A DNA stretch of 64,000 nucleotides from Stropharia rugosoannulata (lineage: Eukaryota > Basidiomycota > Agaricomycetes > Agaricales > Strophariaceae), in assembly GCA_028532985.1 (NCBI GenBank), contig JANCIK010000003.1, positions 1,498,001-1,562,000 on the forward strand, written 5' to 3'. Shown here piece after piece: positions 47,652 to 60,312 of the stretch. The translations under genes and the position numbers were made by a program. The notes beneath the pieces were generated by a model. It made no database searches. It had not been told where the DNA came from and saw only the letters and a list, made by a program, of their open reading frames with translations. Numbering within the stretch: the first letter of the stretch is position 1; each line of letters starts with the position of its first letter.

Positions 47652-48033
47652 TGTATTAAAGGGTGACTTGAAGGACTTGCTGAAGGTTGATGATGGTAGT
47701 GTTGGTTAAGAAAGGTGAGATCGGAGTGCGAAAAGGGCACCTATTTATCTAAAAGGGACGACGCGACTGTGTTGACCAATTTGGTATTCAAAAGCGTTAA
47801 ACATAGCGCGTCGCGTTAAGCACGTGATAGGCGCGCCTCGATAATCGTCACGTACGCGATGGTGATGGCCAAGTGGTTTGTAACTTGGCCAGCCATGTCC
47901 CATTGACAGACGCTTCGTATCCTTAAACTATCTCAACTCGCTCATTGATTTCAAAGACCCAATATCCTTACAGAAGTACAAAACAGCTACCTCACATCTA
48001 CGAATATCCAACTTGCCTTCTGTTCTACGTATA
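47652..48033. other. H3 promoter / PhyH 3' region
   Basis: 382 bp. On the minus strand an AGATAAATAG stretch at 47741-47750 is a possible TATA-like element about 90 bp before the H3 start. Confidence 0.45.
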
Positions 48034-49123
48034 TTAAGCGGAAACAGCAATATCTTTGTTCGCCTCTGCTAGTGCCAAGGCCTCCAATCTTTTCTTCTCC
48101 TCTTCCAACATCTTCTGCTGTCTCAAAATTCGAGCAGGAGTGACAAATCTGCGTTCTGTGGTTATTTTGAAGGGAAACCTGTCAACACCAAGTTCCTTCA
48201 GGGTTTTCCTTTCCACCAAACTGTAATCTTCGGGGTTCTCTCGGTTGAAGTTAAAAGGCTCTTTCAAAGCGACGGGCGGGTTGGTTATAATTCTTGGGAT
48301 CCTCAAATAGTTCTTTGCAGCCGAGTGGAGCATCAAAGGGTGCATGAGTACTACATCGCCCGCCTCCCCAGTCATTTCAATGAAATGGTTGCACTGTCGT
48401 TTTACCTCTTTCAGGTGCGACCAGTACCCAGGATGGTCTTCGTTTTTCTCGTATTTGCTGGTCGACGGCGTGAACGACAAACCTGTTGGTATCACTCCCT
48501 CGGGGTGTTGACTGAGGTAATTGGCTATAAGGTTGATTCCCTCTGGGCATATCATTGTCCCAGCTGCTTTTGGTATGATGTCGGTGTAGATAGGCGTCAC
48601 CAAAAGCCCCTGCTCCGGCGAGTCGAGGTAATGCACCTGTTGTCTTGTTAATAATATCGCGCAGGCTTATGCGCAATCCGGACTCACAAAGAAATCCCCG
48701 TCCACATGCCAATTATCTAAGTCTCTTGGGTCAAGTGGAGTGGTCATTTTCGCCAGCTGCTCTGTTCCAAGGTTAACGATAAAAGAATCCCCCCATGTAC
48801 AGGACTCCTCTTTAATTCTTTCTTCACCACCTAAAAGGTCCTTGATAGCTGCCCATGCCTAATGGTTGCTATTCATCAGTTACAAGATACGAATCTACAC
48901 CGAGGTAAGTCACCTTAGGAGCCACTTCTGATACCTTTTCTCTTCTGTGGGCTGGCATATTTACCCTTTCTTGAGTCCATGTTGTCTTGTCATTGGGGTC
49001 CATTCCAAGGCGATGCCAAACATTTTTAGTCCAGTCTTCCGCATCTTCTCTCGAGAACGCATTCTTGATAACGACGAAGCCGAACTCGAGGAAATGGTCT
49101 ACCTGCTCCTCTGTTTTACTCAT
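48034..49123 (-). CDS. Phytanoyl-CoA dioxygenase (PhyH)-family oxygenase
   Basis: Exons 48914..49123, 48688..48858, 48034..48636 give 327 aa. It reads as a 2-oxoglutarate/Fe(II) oxygenase of the PhyH superfamily: FLEFGFVVIKNAFSRED at the start, the metal dyad His121-x-Asp123 in NWHVDGDFF, and the distal His in DVVLMHPLMLHSA (His226, with His231 close by) followed by an Arg-rich stretch that could bind 2-oxoglutarate. The C-terminus is a charged helix with no PTS1-type tripeptide (ends VSA). PhyH members act on fatty acyl-CoA, alkaloids or toxins; the substrate cannot be told here. There is no obvious partner gene. Confidence 0.88.
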
Positions 49124-49639
49124 TCATGACAACTCTGTCTCATGGGAGCTAGTGTAGGGACGTACGTGTGAGGTATTCGAAATTTCTCGCCATGGTACCG
49201 CAATGCTGAAGGTAAACGGTAAACTATGTGGGCGGGGAGCCGCAAGGTCTAAACACTACGTATATATACTCTGCAGTGTTGACCGCTAAGGAGATCCGTT
49301 CACGTGTAGATAGGGCGAAAATAGTGCACATAATGGTTGCATTGAAGGAGATGTGGAGGGGTCAAGTGATGATTGCTTTCTATTCTGGAATCTTTTGAGA
49401 GAAAACGTTTCTGACTATGTACAGTGCCTGTTTCCGACTACCAAATTGGGATGTTAGCCGACAACGAATGTACTTGAAAAGTACATTCCTGGCTATACAT
49501 ATATACTCGTAAAAATATCAAGCTGCAGCCTTATTTTAACGCGTGTAAAGTATCAATTACGGAACGACTTTGTTCGGAACAAAATACTTATTGTGATGAT
49601 AGAAGTTCTTGTTAACTGCGCAACGGTCTTATGCGTGGG
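49124..49639. other. Intergenic between PhyH and AIM18-like
   Basis: 516 bp with no coding signal; a TATATATACT stretch lies near 49259-49270. Confidence 0.55.
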
Positions 49640-50693
49640 TTAGTTCGAAAATGACCTGATCTTCTCAAAGACTGCCGTTTTCAGCTGTGTGTTTATGTCA
49701 GAACCTTCGTACCAAATGGCTTATACAAAAAATGATACTTACAGCGGGGCTGGGAGCACTTGCATCGAAGTAATTGAGAACGAATTCTGTAGCAACCCAA
49801 TCACTCTCGATTGAGCCAAGGTCACGGAAAATCAGAGGACGCGGTCTATTGGGAATAGGGGCGGCGAGGAAGATATCAAGAGGTGTATGTTTAGACAGGG
49901 GAGAATTCGGGAAGATACTCTTCAGAACACGCAATGGTCCTCCCACCTCCACAGCCATTTCTTGGGTTATAGTTTTATCCTTCATGCCAGCCGAGAGACG
50001 TGCGTGCATTGCCCGTACAAAAGCATCTCTGAGATGCGTATATGAAGTGCTACGCGTAGGAACTGTTTGGGAGCTTAGTTTTACATTAAGCTCACACAAA
50101 TAGAGGTTCTTACCAATTCGAATCACACAGGCAGTATTGCGAATTATATGGTCAAGCTTTTCCTCGGGAGGCATATCAACAGAAACCTATACAGATTATT
50201 AATCACTTGCAAGTGACATAGATAGACATGAGCATACCTTCAGGTTTGGATTGCTTAAATCCGCATAGAATCCGATGGAATATACTTTTACGCCCAAGAA
50301 AGAGACGGTCCTGACACCCACACCGATCAATTGTAAGGGAGGAATTTTCAGGTTGGACGGTATTTTCATTGTTTTCGGAAAGGCAATAGATGTTGCCGGG
50401 TCAACTAAGTGCATATCTCATGTCAGAGATATATACCATTAGGTATCCAAGAGTTACTTACCTATCGTGTCTTCTTCTGTCGATAAAGTCGCGGGCGTCG
50501 TCGTCACTTGACTGTCCAAATGGATAGTCTGAGTTGACGAGACGACGTAAGCCGCAACGCCAAAGGCTGTACCCCATGCCAAGGACCGGTACGATTTAGC
50601 AGCAGCTTTTCCCGGTATGGAAGAAGAAAAGCGGCGGGGTACGACTGGGCGCAGTGCCCGAGTAGCTCTTGTAATAGATGAGAGAAACGACAT
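49640..50693 (-). CDS. Chalcone-isomerase-like mitochondrial protein (AIM18/AIM46-type)
   Basis: Exons 50462..50693, 50238..50404, 50114..50186, 49743..50062, 49640..49684 give 278 aa. The N-terminus is a mitochondrial presequence (SSITRATRALRPVVPRRFSSS) with a membrane-like stretch (AFGVAAYVVSS). The chalcone-isomerase fold follows: IPPLQLIGVGVRTVSFLGVKVYSIGFYADL, TYTHLRDAF-type block (STSYTHLRDAFVRAMHAR), FPNSPLSKHTPLDIFL and WVATEFVLNYF. Fungal members are mitochondrial and of unclear activity. An upstream in-frame ATG at 50738 would add 15 residues; 50693 begins the targeting signal. Confidence 0.86.
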
Positions 50694-50994
50694 GGTTTCT
50701 ACAGGTACACATCGCCGGACCGGCAGGGTGACAATCATTCCGCTTGTAGCACGTGTTGCTCAATTCAATACACGCGTCAAACTCGATGGACTACGCAAAT
50801 TCCATCAGCGCTTGCGCGTCTACATATCTACAGCCACAGCTTGTCTCGGAATCATATTTACAAACTCGGTTAGAGTGACGCGTCATCTAGGGAACAGCAT
50901 ATATAATCGATATCCAATGTGAGTTTCGATCTCACCTATATTTGATCATCCCAAGTACCAGAATTCCAAGAACTCACTACCCATACGCACTGTC
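50694..50994. promoter_or_regulatory. Shared divergent promoter region, AIM18-like/BLM10
   Basis: 301 bp between opposite start codons. No TATA box stands out. Confidence 0.5.
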
Positions 50995-53900
50995 ATGGAA
51001 ATGTTTAATCTCCCAGACTCGTCGAAGCTTCAATACATCAACGCTATTGCCAGCTTGCTAGTAGATAAAGCGACTAGAATGGACGATGACGAACTCTCCG
51101 TTACGGACTCAGTGGAAATGCCACTGACAAATCCCTCTGCCTACGATAAGCAACGCGCTTCCTTGCAAACCTACCTCAACTCTCTGCCATATGAATCCGA
51201 AACAGTCGAAGATATGCAGTCTCGACTTGAATACATCGTAGAGAAGATTTACATCTGTGCTCAGAGCAAGAATTGGCTTGTATTGAGCACATGGGACGGC
51301 ATGGTTCAATGGTATGCGCGTTTTGTGCTATGTGTCGAACAGAAGGTTACACCACTCACTATTTGCGGTTCATCAGCTGGCTCTTAATGCGTTACCCGAT
51401 TCCCAAACCTACGCGTGCCAAACTTGTGCGCATGTATTATGAACTGTGTCTTCTCCCTGGCGTGGAGCCCCGCATCATTCGAAGTTGGGCCGATATGCTT
51501 TCACGCCTACTAGGCAACAAACCAGGTCTCCGGAGAAAGCTAGAGTCTTCTGACCTAGAGCTACCCTGGCAGCCACTGTGGCGTGTCTTACAGAAAGAAC
51601 TCTGGCCAAAAAGTAGCCTAGATGACACATCGTAAGTGGCTTTACTTTGTTCTTGTGGCCACTTCGCTGAAGCCTTGATTTAGGAGAAATCTCGTCAACA
51701 TTCTACTTTACGTTGCAGAGCTCTGTAAACGCTATTATCCCGCCACTGAAATATCTGCGATGCTCAACACTTTTATTCCCATACTGACGAAAGAAGTTCG
51801 TTATTTTTTCCTCGAAATCGTGCCTCTATTAATTATTCATCAGACTATTCTTACTATGGTTCCTGTGATAACGTCTTTCTTGCCACCCACACATGCACAT
51901 TTGTATCTTCCATCGCTATTCAAACTATGGGAAGCTTTCAATTCGGGGGTACTTGATGAAAGGCTTTTAGAACTCTGCGCTGATCTCACGGAGGATCATG
52001 TTTCTGGACCCTATAGCAACACTGAAGGGGCATCAGAATACAAAGATATTGGCATATGGGACGAATCCCAATGGAACACACTTATGGGGAAGGGATTGGG
52101 GTCCATGAGTAAGATAATTTAATCACATTTATATTGCAATTAATAACATGGCTGCAGATGTTCCTGTTGGCGCCATGAGGGTACATGCTCTATTTTCTCT
52201 ACCAGTACTCCTTTTCTCATCACGCATAGGGAGCCTCCAATACTTCTTTTCATGCAGACCTTTTGGACAAGAGTGGGCAGAAGATCAAGAAGACCATAAG
52301 CAGAGTCCGTACGTACATTAAAATCTATTTATCGAGTTGATTTCGTGGCTAATCTATCCCTCTCGACCTTTCAGATGCTCTGGCACGAATCTTGGTGTAT
52401 TCTATGGCAGAAGATGGCGATATTCGAGAACCTACTCCAACTAACATTCGAGTTCAGAAAGGTCAATTGCCCAAGCAGGTTGGCTACATCGCAGGGTCGA
52501 AAGCATTAGACTCTCTTGATCGCCTTGTAACAAGTATAGAATCCTTTTTCCACCCTTCAAATACTGGGACTTGGACATTGGGGGTGAGTAGACCGACTAA
52601 TAAATGACCACTAAGTACTAACATATTTTCCAGCTGACAACATTTATACAACGACTTGGCGCTGACTTCCTTAGACGCTGGAAAGAAGAGGAACAAGAAA
52701 CATGTAAAACTCCTCAGGTATGTTTGTCGTTAGCCACTAGTCAAAAAAAAAATCATTCCTACTTCTTTTCTAGGAACATCGTTTAACACCTCGGATCCGT
52801 CGTGAATTTGTCAATATCTTGAAAACACCTTCCTTACTCGCAATGTTCTCGAAAGACCCAGTTTCTATGAGCTATGCTCAGGGCGCCCTCCGTTCCTTAG
52901 CGATGCTAGAGCCTGGTATAATCATGCCGGAACTTCTAGAACGAGCGTATGGTGGTTTAGAAGTCGTCAATGAGACTCATCGTACGACCGCTGTGATGAG
53001 CATGCTTTCCGGGATTGCAAGACCTTTAGTCAATGAAAATGTATGGCTAGGAGGACAGAAACACATTGTACCTCTACTGGAACTATGTGTTCCGGGAATC
53101 GACCTTGTGCGTACGCTATGTAGGTCGAAATTCATTGGAATCTGACAATCAGCTTTCTACAGAATGATCCTGTCAAGACAGTCTGTTCGACCATGTTTAT
53201 TGTCTCCATTGTACAGCATATTAAAATTGGTGATTTGTCGCAAACGGGTTTGTCGCTTTCAGGAGACGGCCCAGGGGATGATATGATGGATGTCGATGAC
53301 GTGGATCATGTACCAGAAGGAACAGAGCTCAACGAGCCCCATCTTAGTAGAGCAGAGGAAAGATCCCTTGTCCGCGATAGCACTGCGGGCTTTGCAGGTT
53401 TGTTTTGATTTTAAATCATCTTGTAGCTTGCTGACACATTCTCAGATTGGGTTGTTTCTCTGTTCAGGCGGGTCTTCGCTCTGTATGAAAATCTTCCTGA
53501 AGAAGGTGGTCGAAAGAATACAACAGGTGGCAAGCAAGAAGAGAGTGTACTCAAATCTGTCAAAAGCATGATGGACGTAATTTGCTTACATCTTTCCGAT
53601 TCGCTATTCGACCTAGTGCTCAACCTTGTTTTTGATTATGCGACAACAAATGCTAAATCAAATGCAGTTCGAGCATTCGGACAACTTGTTGCGTGCCTTG
53701 CGCGTGTGCGTCCTGAGAAGACTTTGGCAAAGTTTTTGATGCATTGCACCTCCGAAATCGAAGAAGAGCTTAAGCACGGTGCCTCGAGTGTACGTACAAC
53801 ATCGACCCATGCTGCTGTTCCCTCCGATACAACTCTACACTGGAGTAAGTGGATTTAGACATCTGTGTTAACATATATTAATTAAAGATATCCGCAGACA

Positions 53901-56900
53901 TGGCCATACTCCGTGGTTGCCTTGGTTATGGTGGATCAGCAGTATGTCAATCGATTCTTGCCATACACAATAAATTCTAACAGCATTTTATTAATCAAGC
54001 TTTTGCCATACAAACAGCGCATCATTAATTTGTTAAGCTTGCTCGTGGAGAAGACCAAAAGTGAACGCGGATATACTGGAACGGGACGACTGATAAGTAG
54101 AATATTAAACACAATGGGTAGTACTTATCCCTTGAATACTCGATTCGTAAATACGGACGAATGGAACGACCCCAGTAAGCAATCCACAGACGTCATATAT
54201 CTATATTAACTTAAGACTGAAAAATCAGACTTTGACAAGAACCACAACACTCAATGGGGCCGTCTTTATGAGCCACAGGATGTGGTGGTTGAATGGCATG
54301 GTGCGTCCACTCAAACCAGTGCTCATCGCGCATCGCAGCTGATACATCGTCTATGCAATAAGTTCCATCCGACGATGAAATTTCTTTTGTTCTTGAGATC
54401 ATTGAGAAAATTGGCAAGCCTGCGCTCGAGATTGTCGAGTCTCTATCAAGCCGATATGAGAAATGGGATAATATTGCCCGAAATGATTTCTGCCGGTATG
54501 GTTTTTGTTATCAGTCTCGGAGCAAGAATTTCACTTACAGCTTTTACAGGTACTTGCACACATGTAGGGCTATATGGGGCGGACTGCCAGCTCTGGTCAA
54601 GGAGCAGCCAAAGGAGGTTGCACACCCATGCCTAAATGGGGATATAGAACTGCCGGAGCTACTAGTTTCGCACCTCGATGTGAAAGCGGGTTTTACACTG
54701 ACTGATCCTAACGATCCTCGATATCAGTTTGCAACCAATAGACGAAAGCAATTCGGTGAAGCTATCCTGAATGCAGCAAAAGCTTTTAGAAATGCGACAA
54801 ACGGCGAAGACCATATAGATGCCATTATTGGGGTGACAAGAGCATTTGACACTTACCTTTTGTCGTATGGTCTCAGCAGAGGTGATTTCGACTCTATGCA
54901 GAAGAACTACGCGCAGGCAAGGGAGTAAGCATACGACTTTTTCTTGCCCATTCCTACTCTAAAGAATCCAATTTAGCTTGAACCGATCATGGCTTAGACA
55001 GAAAGATAACTCGCGCTTAGTCTTCGTTAAACGAGCCCACGTATATCATAGCGGGCGTTTATATATGCATGCGCTGTACCGACGTCGATCCGCATTTGAT
55101 GATTCGTTGCTTAGCGAGCTAGTGGAGTTGTCGTTATCGCCGTATACCAGAATCAGAAGGTAAGTAATTTTTCTTACAAATAAGGTTTTTTTCTGACGCC
55201 GCCCCCATTAGACAAGCACAAGGCGTCCTACAAAATGTAACAGGAGTAAGTTCCTGATCGATATAACCTATGTTTGCTCCGCCTAATGTTTAACAGTACT
55301 ACGTCCGATCGACAAGATATGTTTTACCCTCGCTGTTTAAGGCTCTTGAGAAGGGCAATGACCCGGACAGGATGAAAGGGGCTTTGTACATTCTATGGAA
55401 CAAGGGTATAGGTATGCAACCTTGTTTCAGTCTTGTATCATTAGTTGATTGATCTATTTGTCCAGCTGCGTACGCTCTTGCAGGTCAGGCGATTTTGATA
55501 CTATGCGAACAACACTGAGAAATTTTCATAGATCAAAAATTCCATAAACCATATCTTGTGTCACTTCTTGAATGCCAACACGAGGAGAAGGTATGTTAAT
55601 GTGAATTGCTATTTAATCAGATGTTGATCACATACATTTATAGCCTTCTATTCAGAAGCTAGTGAACAATTTATGTCAAGACTGTGTGTCACATCTCAAC
55701 GAGGAGGCCACACATACAGATGCCTATAAATTGTCTGCTACCAGTCTCGATAACGCTTTGTTAGATCTCAGGGGCGAATTTTCTACTTCATTCCTTAATG
55801 AGGCCCTTTTGAATCAAGCGCTTGAGAAGTACCGGACACGGGTTGCTCATACTCGTGATCGACAAAAGTGATCACGATTATGTAATCCAGCATGCGTCGT
55901 ACCAACTTAAACAAAGAAACTTGTAATTCAGATAACACAGAAACTACACACTGAAATCGGTCAAAATTTTATATACATGTAGCAAATAATAGTATTTATT
56001 GCTTTACAAAGTTAGAAAGGGGTATGACTGCCTTTAGCCTTGAGAACAGCCTCAACTCTTTGAGGCATACTGATATGACAAAGTTGACACGCGACTTACA
56101 TAATCGTGATCACTTTTGTTGATCACGAGTAGAGAAGCTCTTCATGCAGATACAGTGAGTTCTACTGTCTCTCTTGGTCTGTATAACATGGGTGACCTGT
56201 CAAATTTCAGCTCCGCTCGATCTTAGAAATTGCCCGTAGGCCAACGACACATGTAAGTCTCGTTGGGCAAAATGGAAGCGCAATTGATGAAGTTACTTTT
56301 CAGTGGAGATATCTGCAAACGGCCATTCGATTCTTGTATGGCCTACTACGAAGGGACATCCCTACTTCTCCGGATCTAGCACAATTTTTCTTGGATCAAA
56401 CAACCAATCCCCAACCAACTATCCGCGCATATGCCCAACGGTCCGTTAAACATGGGATTCCTCGGTGGGAAATTATGAACTAACTGTTTAACCAGGGGGC
56501 TCGTGAAAGTATTGGTAATGACTAAGATAAGGAGCTACTCCAAGTGCGGTGAACAGCTCTGGTTAGATGAATGGGTGAATCCTCTCGCCCATGAAATCCC
56601 TATCAACAATCCCGACGAGTTCATTGCAAATCTTCACAGACCCATTTCAACTGATAGGTCAGTCTTAGATGAAATGCCGCTTTAATATGTCTGAACCCGT
56701 CTTTTAGTTTCTACTTCGACAAGATAAGGACTGGATTCTTGACCTGGTCCAAGACTATCAAAGGTTACAGGCCAGTTGCAGACGGGGAATCTACATCTGT
56801 CTGGGAAGAGAGCTCTATAGCTACCCTAAATGTTGTGAAGCAACTTGTTACCAAAGATGACTATATCACCCAATGGGCAGTCTTATGGTCTCAGGAATCT

Positions 56901-59341
56901 GGAAAGGGAAGTGGGTCCCTGGACACTCGTGCAGATAACATCAATATTTTCAAGTATTTAGGTGAGCGCATATCAGGTTGTTGACACTGTCCGTTAAATG
57001 CTTTACACTCCTCTCAGCAAAAGTCTTTGGCGATGAGGGACTAGATAAATTCCTGAACGTTATCGACTCACTCTTGTTTGAATCCGACAAATATAAACAG
57101 AGGGCAGGTGCAGAAATATTATCCGGCATCATGCGTGGTCAGTTGAATTTTACACGTACATACCCCATCTAAATTTATATCAACTCCACAGGTTCAAAGC
57201 ACTGGCCGCCTACTGCATCTAATAAATTCTGGTCTTGGGTTTGTGAACGTCTGAATAGGATCCTGGGAAATATTACTCCAGAAACTCTTTCCTTCTATGA
57301 GGGCATCTTCCAGGTAAGTGACCTAAAATATAATGTGTCTATTGTCGCTGCTAAGGTAAACCTAGCTTCAACTAGTGAAACGCGATCCGCGCAGAAACAA
57401 GAATTTGGTTGATTGGATATTGTCGTTGCCACTTGAGTTTAACGGTGACTCTGCTTTTGAAAGTAAGATAACTACATGCATAAACCCAACCGTTTGCTGA
57501 TTCTCTCAGTGATGAAACCCCTGTGTCTATGTGGCATTGTGGTGGATTCCCTCGGGATTTACTTAAAGCCTAAAGCTGACACATACGCCAAATTACTTTT
57601 CGACAACGCTGGTTCTGCCTACGCAGAGGTGAGCTATCCCATCTTCAATATCGTAACTGAGTTCTGATTTTACATATCTTTGAATAGATGCGTATGTATA
57701 TTTGCCAGGATCTTTTCGCCCTCATAAGCAATCAATGGCAGCCCTGGCGACCATCTGTGTCAACTTTCTTAAATGCTTGCGAAACCGAGGCAGATCCATT
57801 GCAAATCCGGTATGCATTATTTACTCACATATTTGTCCTGAATTCACGAGGACCATAGAAATCCACCGTTTATGCGCTACTTAGAAGACGTTTTGGCTAA
57901 ACTTCCTAAATGGCGCGAAGAGCGTCTCCCCCCTCCCCGTGTCAACCAGTCCGAGGTACGATTCATATTTTCTGATGTTTCCATTCAGACTTTTTTTAAA
58001 AACGCGTTTTTCATATCGTGAAGTATGACAAAGTCGGCCTCACACGTACGATCATCTTATCCTCCTCGTGTTTCCCCAGAACTGATCAATTTCCCATAGT
58101 GCTACAATGGATCTGGGTTTCGGCTCATGGGTCAACAGCGTGCCTTGTGTTCCCCTATGCGATTGAAATGATGTGAGGTTCTTGAGGACTCCTGATAAGC
58201 ACCGATATTCATTCTTTTACAGGCCTGAGATTCTTCGCATGTCGGAGCTGAACGATAGTTCCGAATTGCAGACTTACAGCTCAGCAGTACTGTACATTCT
58301 ATCAGCCGTGACGCCTCCAGTAGAATACATCGAAGTGATCCTCGATAATTTCGTGGCGGCGGTCAAATCATCAACGGTATGTGCTGCTCAGGTGGACGAT
58401 TACTGATCATTTCATTTTAATTAAACTTTACTCTTCTCCCCCAGTCGTGGAGGATACGCCTGCATGCGTTGCCAGCTTTGGTCGTGTTCTTCTATCGAAA
58501 CCTTCCATCGATCTCGCAGGACGGTATCTTGAAACTCATGGACGTCCTGTTGGAGTGTCTGGCGGACGAGAACGTGGAGGTGAGGGAAATGGCGTCCAAA
58601 GTATTTTCGGGCGTGGTCAGGTGTTCGCAACGGCAGAGTATCATACCGCTCAAGGTGGGCTGCTCTTTTTTATTATTACCCCTAACCGGTGGTAACGGGC
58701 TGTATATGCTATAGAATCGCTTTGTTGCGTTGGCGAAGAAGACGACACTGCCTGCTCGCCGCGATCCAGGTTACGCAGAGGCGTTGCGGAAGCTGCACTC
58801 GGCAATCCTGGGGATATGCGCTCTACTCGAGAGTTTGCCGTACTCTGTTGAGCCCTGGATACCCCCTCTTACGGAAGGTAAGCAGCGTTTTCGTGACTTT
58901 GTTAAGTGTCTGATTCGTAAATAACTGACTGACATATGAACTTGCTCGTGTACGTGTAATTAGTGCTGGCGCCTCATGCCACTGACCCACCCCCGATTTC
59001 GACCACGATCCGAAAATGTGCATTGGAGTTCAAAAAGGTAGGAATTGCCTTCGCGAAGCGTAGTGCAGTATTACTGACGAAGGATTTACGAACCCTCTTT
59101 TTCCTTCTTCTTCAGACGCATCAGGTACGGGTGATTTATTTGCGGGTATGCGCATCGTTGGAGCTCACACACCTTCCACAGGATACATGGCACAAAGACC
59201 AACAAATGTTCGACGAGGACCAGCTGCAGAGCCTGTCGACAATGCTCGTGGGGACATCCTATTGTACGTCTTCTTCTGCCTCGCGGTCGTCTGGCGTTGC
59301 CCCGGCTATCATCTGACGAGACTTCTTGTTCAGACGCGTAA
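50995..59341 (+). CDS. BLM10: Proteasome activator BLM10/PA200, interrupted by a transposon
   Basis: HEAT-repeat ring that caps the 20S proteasome. About 41 exons; the first six are 50995..51311, 51377..51631, 51684..51795, 51844..52108, 52158..52180, 52230..52308 and the last three 59116..59124 (9 nt), 59182..59263, 59334..59341. All other junctions were also fixed by frame. Without the insertion the exons sum to 5817 nt, 1938 aa, the usual size. Motifs: LNSLPYESETVEDMQSRLEY, CWLLMRYPIPKPTRAKLVR, FLPPTHAHLYLPSLFKLWEAF, ERGYTGTGRLISR, and the C-terminal HbYX-type Tyr-Tyr-Ala that opens the 20S gate. Exon 22 (55644..56154) is split by a 278-bp Tc1-type element plus a TA duplication. Read through, the protein stops after 1248 residues. 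Splicing from 55868 to 56132 would restore frame with five added residues. Whether it functions depends on that. Confidence 0.92.
55852..55885 (+). repeat. Left terminal inverted repeat
   Basis: 34 bp starting CTCGTGATCGACAAAAG. It reads as the reverse complement of 56096-56129 with one mismatch (tenth base, G here, A in the partner). It contains the possible GT donor at 55868. Confidence 0.9.
56012..56088 (-). pseudogene. Tc1-type transposase C-terminal remnant
   Basis: Reading the minus strand gives SMPQRVEAVLKAKGSHTPF and a stop. This resembles the C-terminal end of Tc1-like transposases (pattern Met-Pro-x-Arg-Val-x-Ala-Val followed by Lys-Gly-Gly/Ser-His-Thr). None of the catalytic DDE/D region is present. 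Confidence 0.75.
56096..56129 (+). repeat. Right terminal inverted repeat
   Basis: 34 bp ending GTTGATCACGAG, the inverted partner of 55852-55885. It is followed by the TA duplication, and then by an AG that could act as splice acceptor at 56131-56132. Confidence 0.9.
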
Positions 59342-60312
59342 ATTTCGAGCTCGTTTAATTAGAGACGAAGATAGTTGTTCGGTAATTCGTTGGTTTCGGT
59401 GTCTTCGCGTGAGTAAAGAGCGTCTGGCTTGGGTATGTAGGGCATGTATTAAGCTGGACCGCGCTTGAGTGAATTTAAACTACGTTCTGGTTTCTTACTT
59501 GACACCTTTGACGTCAGGTATCGTAGCTGCAGCTGGCCGGTAGAGCGGTGAAAAAGTAGGCAAATAAATACTCCTCAGGCAGCAGAGCGAGCGCGTTGGT
59601 GCTTCTTGGGGATGACAGGTGCCGCCGCTGCAATCATGACCAGCGAGACGGGCGAAAAAGGCAGAGAGTACTCAGGGAAGAGCCAGCGAGATAGACAGAC
59701 ATAGAATCGCATTTCATATCGCACAATGACAACGGATGGCTAACTAAATGCGGCCGGCCGGGGTGCTTCTGATCAGGCTGTCATAGACAGTCGCCTGCGT
59801 ACATGTTATGCAGTGCGTTGTGTGCCATGAACATTGCCGTTTGCATTGTGCGGTGCGGGACCGTTATCGATGCGATGGCGAGATTGTGGAGAAGGTACTC
59901 ATAGATGCCTGAGAAGGCAGCCCGTTGGGGCCTTTGTCGGTACTTACGGCTCTGTACGACCTTGGCGCCGGCTGGTCGTCGCGGACAACGTGGTGGACAT
60001 GCGGCGCGGTGCAAGTATGCGTGGATAGTTACTGGCGGGGGTCTGTTATGTACAGACGCGCACCGTCGCGTCTGTTTAACGGAGAATAATAGTAGATGGA
60101 TGGATGTGATAGTGATGTTAGCGCTGGCGGAGATGGTCGGGGGTTTAGCGATAGGATCAATTGAAGGGCACGTTGCGATTGATGAAAAGCCTGGCGTCTG
60201 CCTCGCCTTGTCCTCCCTCTTATTCCTCTGACACGATATCTCACGACCTTTATCATCTTTTTATCCAAAACATATAATTTACTGGTCAGTGCACCCCAGC
60301 CTTCCCCCGCCC
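59342..60312. other. Intergenic upstream of the CCCH gene
   Basis: 971 bp. Mostly 5' region of the CCCH gene, but it holds a possible minus-strand gene fragment (next entry). Confidence 0.5.
59781..60008 (-). other. Possible small minus-strand gene fragment
   Basis: On the minus strand, a GTAAGT donor near 59949 and a TTCTCAG acceptor near 59911 join two open stretches in frame, the second reading YEYLLHNLAIASITVPHRTM and ending AGDCL. The implied intron is only about 40 nt, shorter than others here, and no good start codon was found upstream. It may be a real but incomplete gene model or a coincidence in GC-rich sequence. Confidence 0.22.

Larger units (their letters stand above)
55852..56129 (-). 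mobile_element. Non-autonomous Tc1-type element inside BLM10
   Basis: 278 bp bounded by 34-bp inverted ends (55852-55885 and 56096-56129) that differ at one base, flanked by a TA on each side (55850-55851 and 56130-56131), the duplication left by Tc1/mariner insertion. Each end holds an inner inverted repeat (CGTGATC / GATCACG). The minus strand encodes the last residues of a Tc1-type transposase and its stop. The rest of the gene is missing, so it could move only with help from a full copy elsewhere. The single mismatch between ends suggests a recent insertion. Confidence 0.9.
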
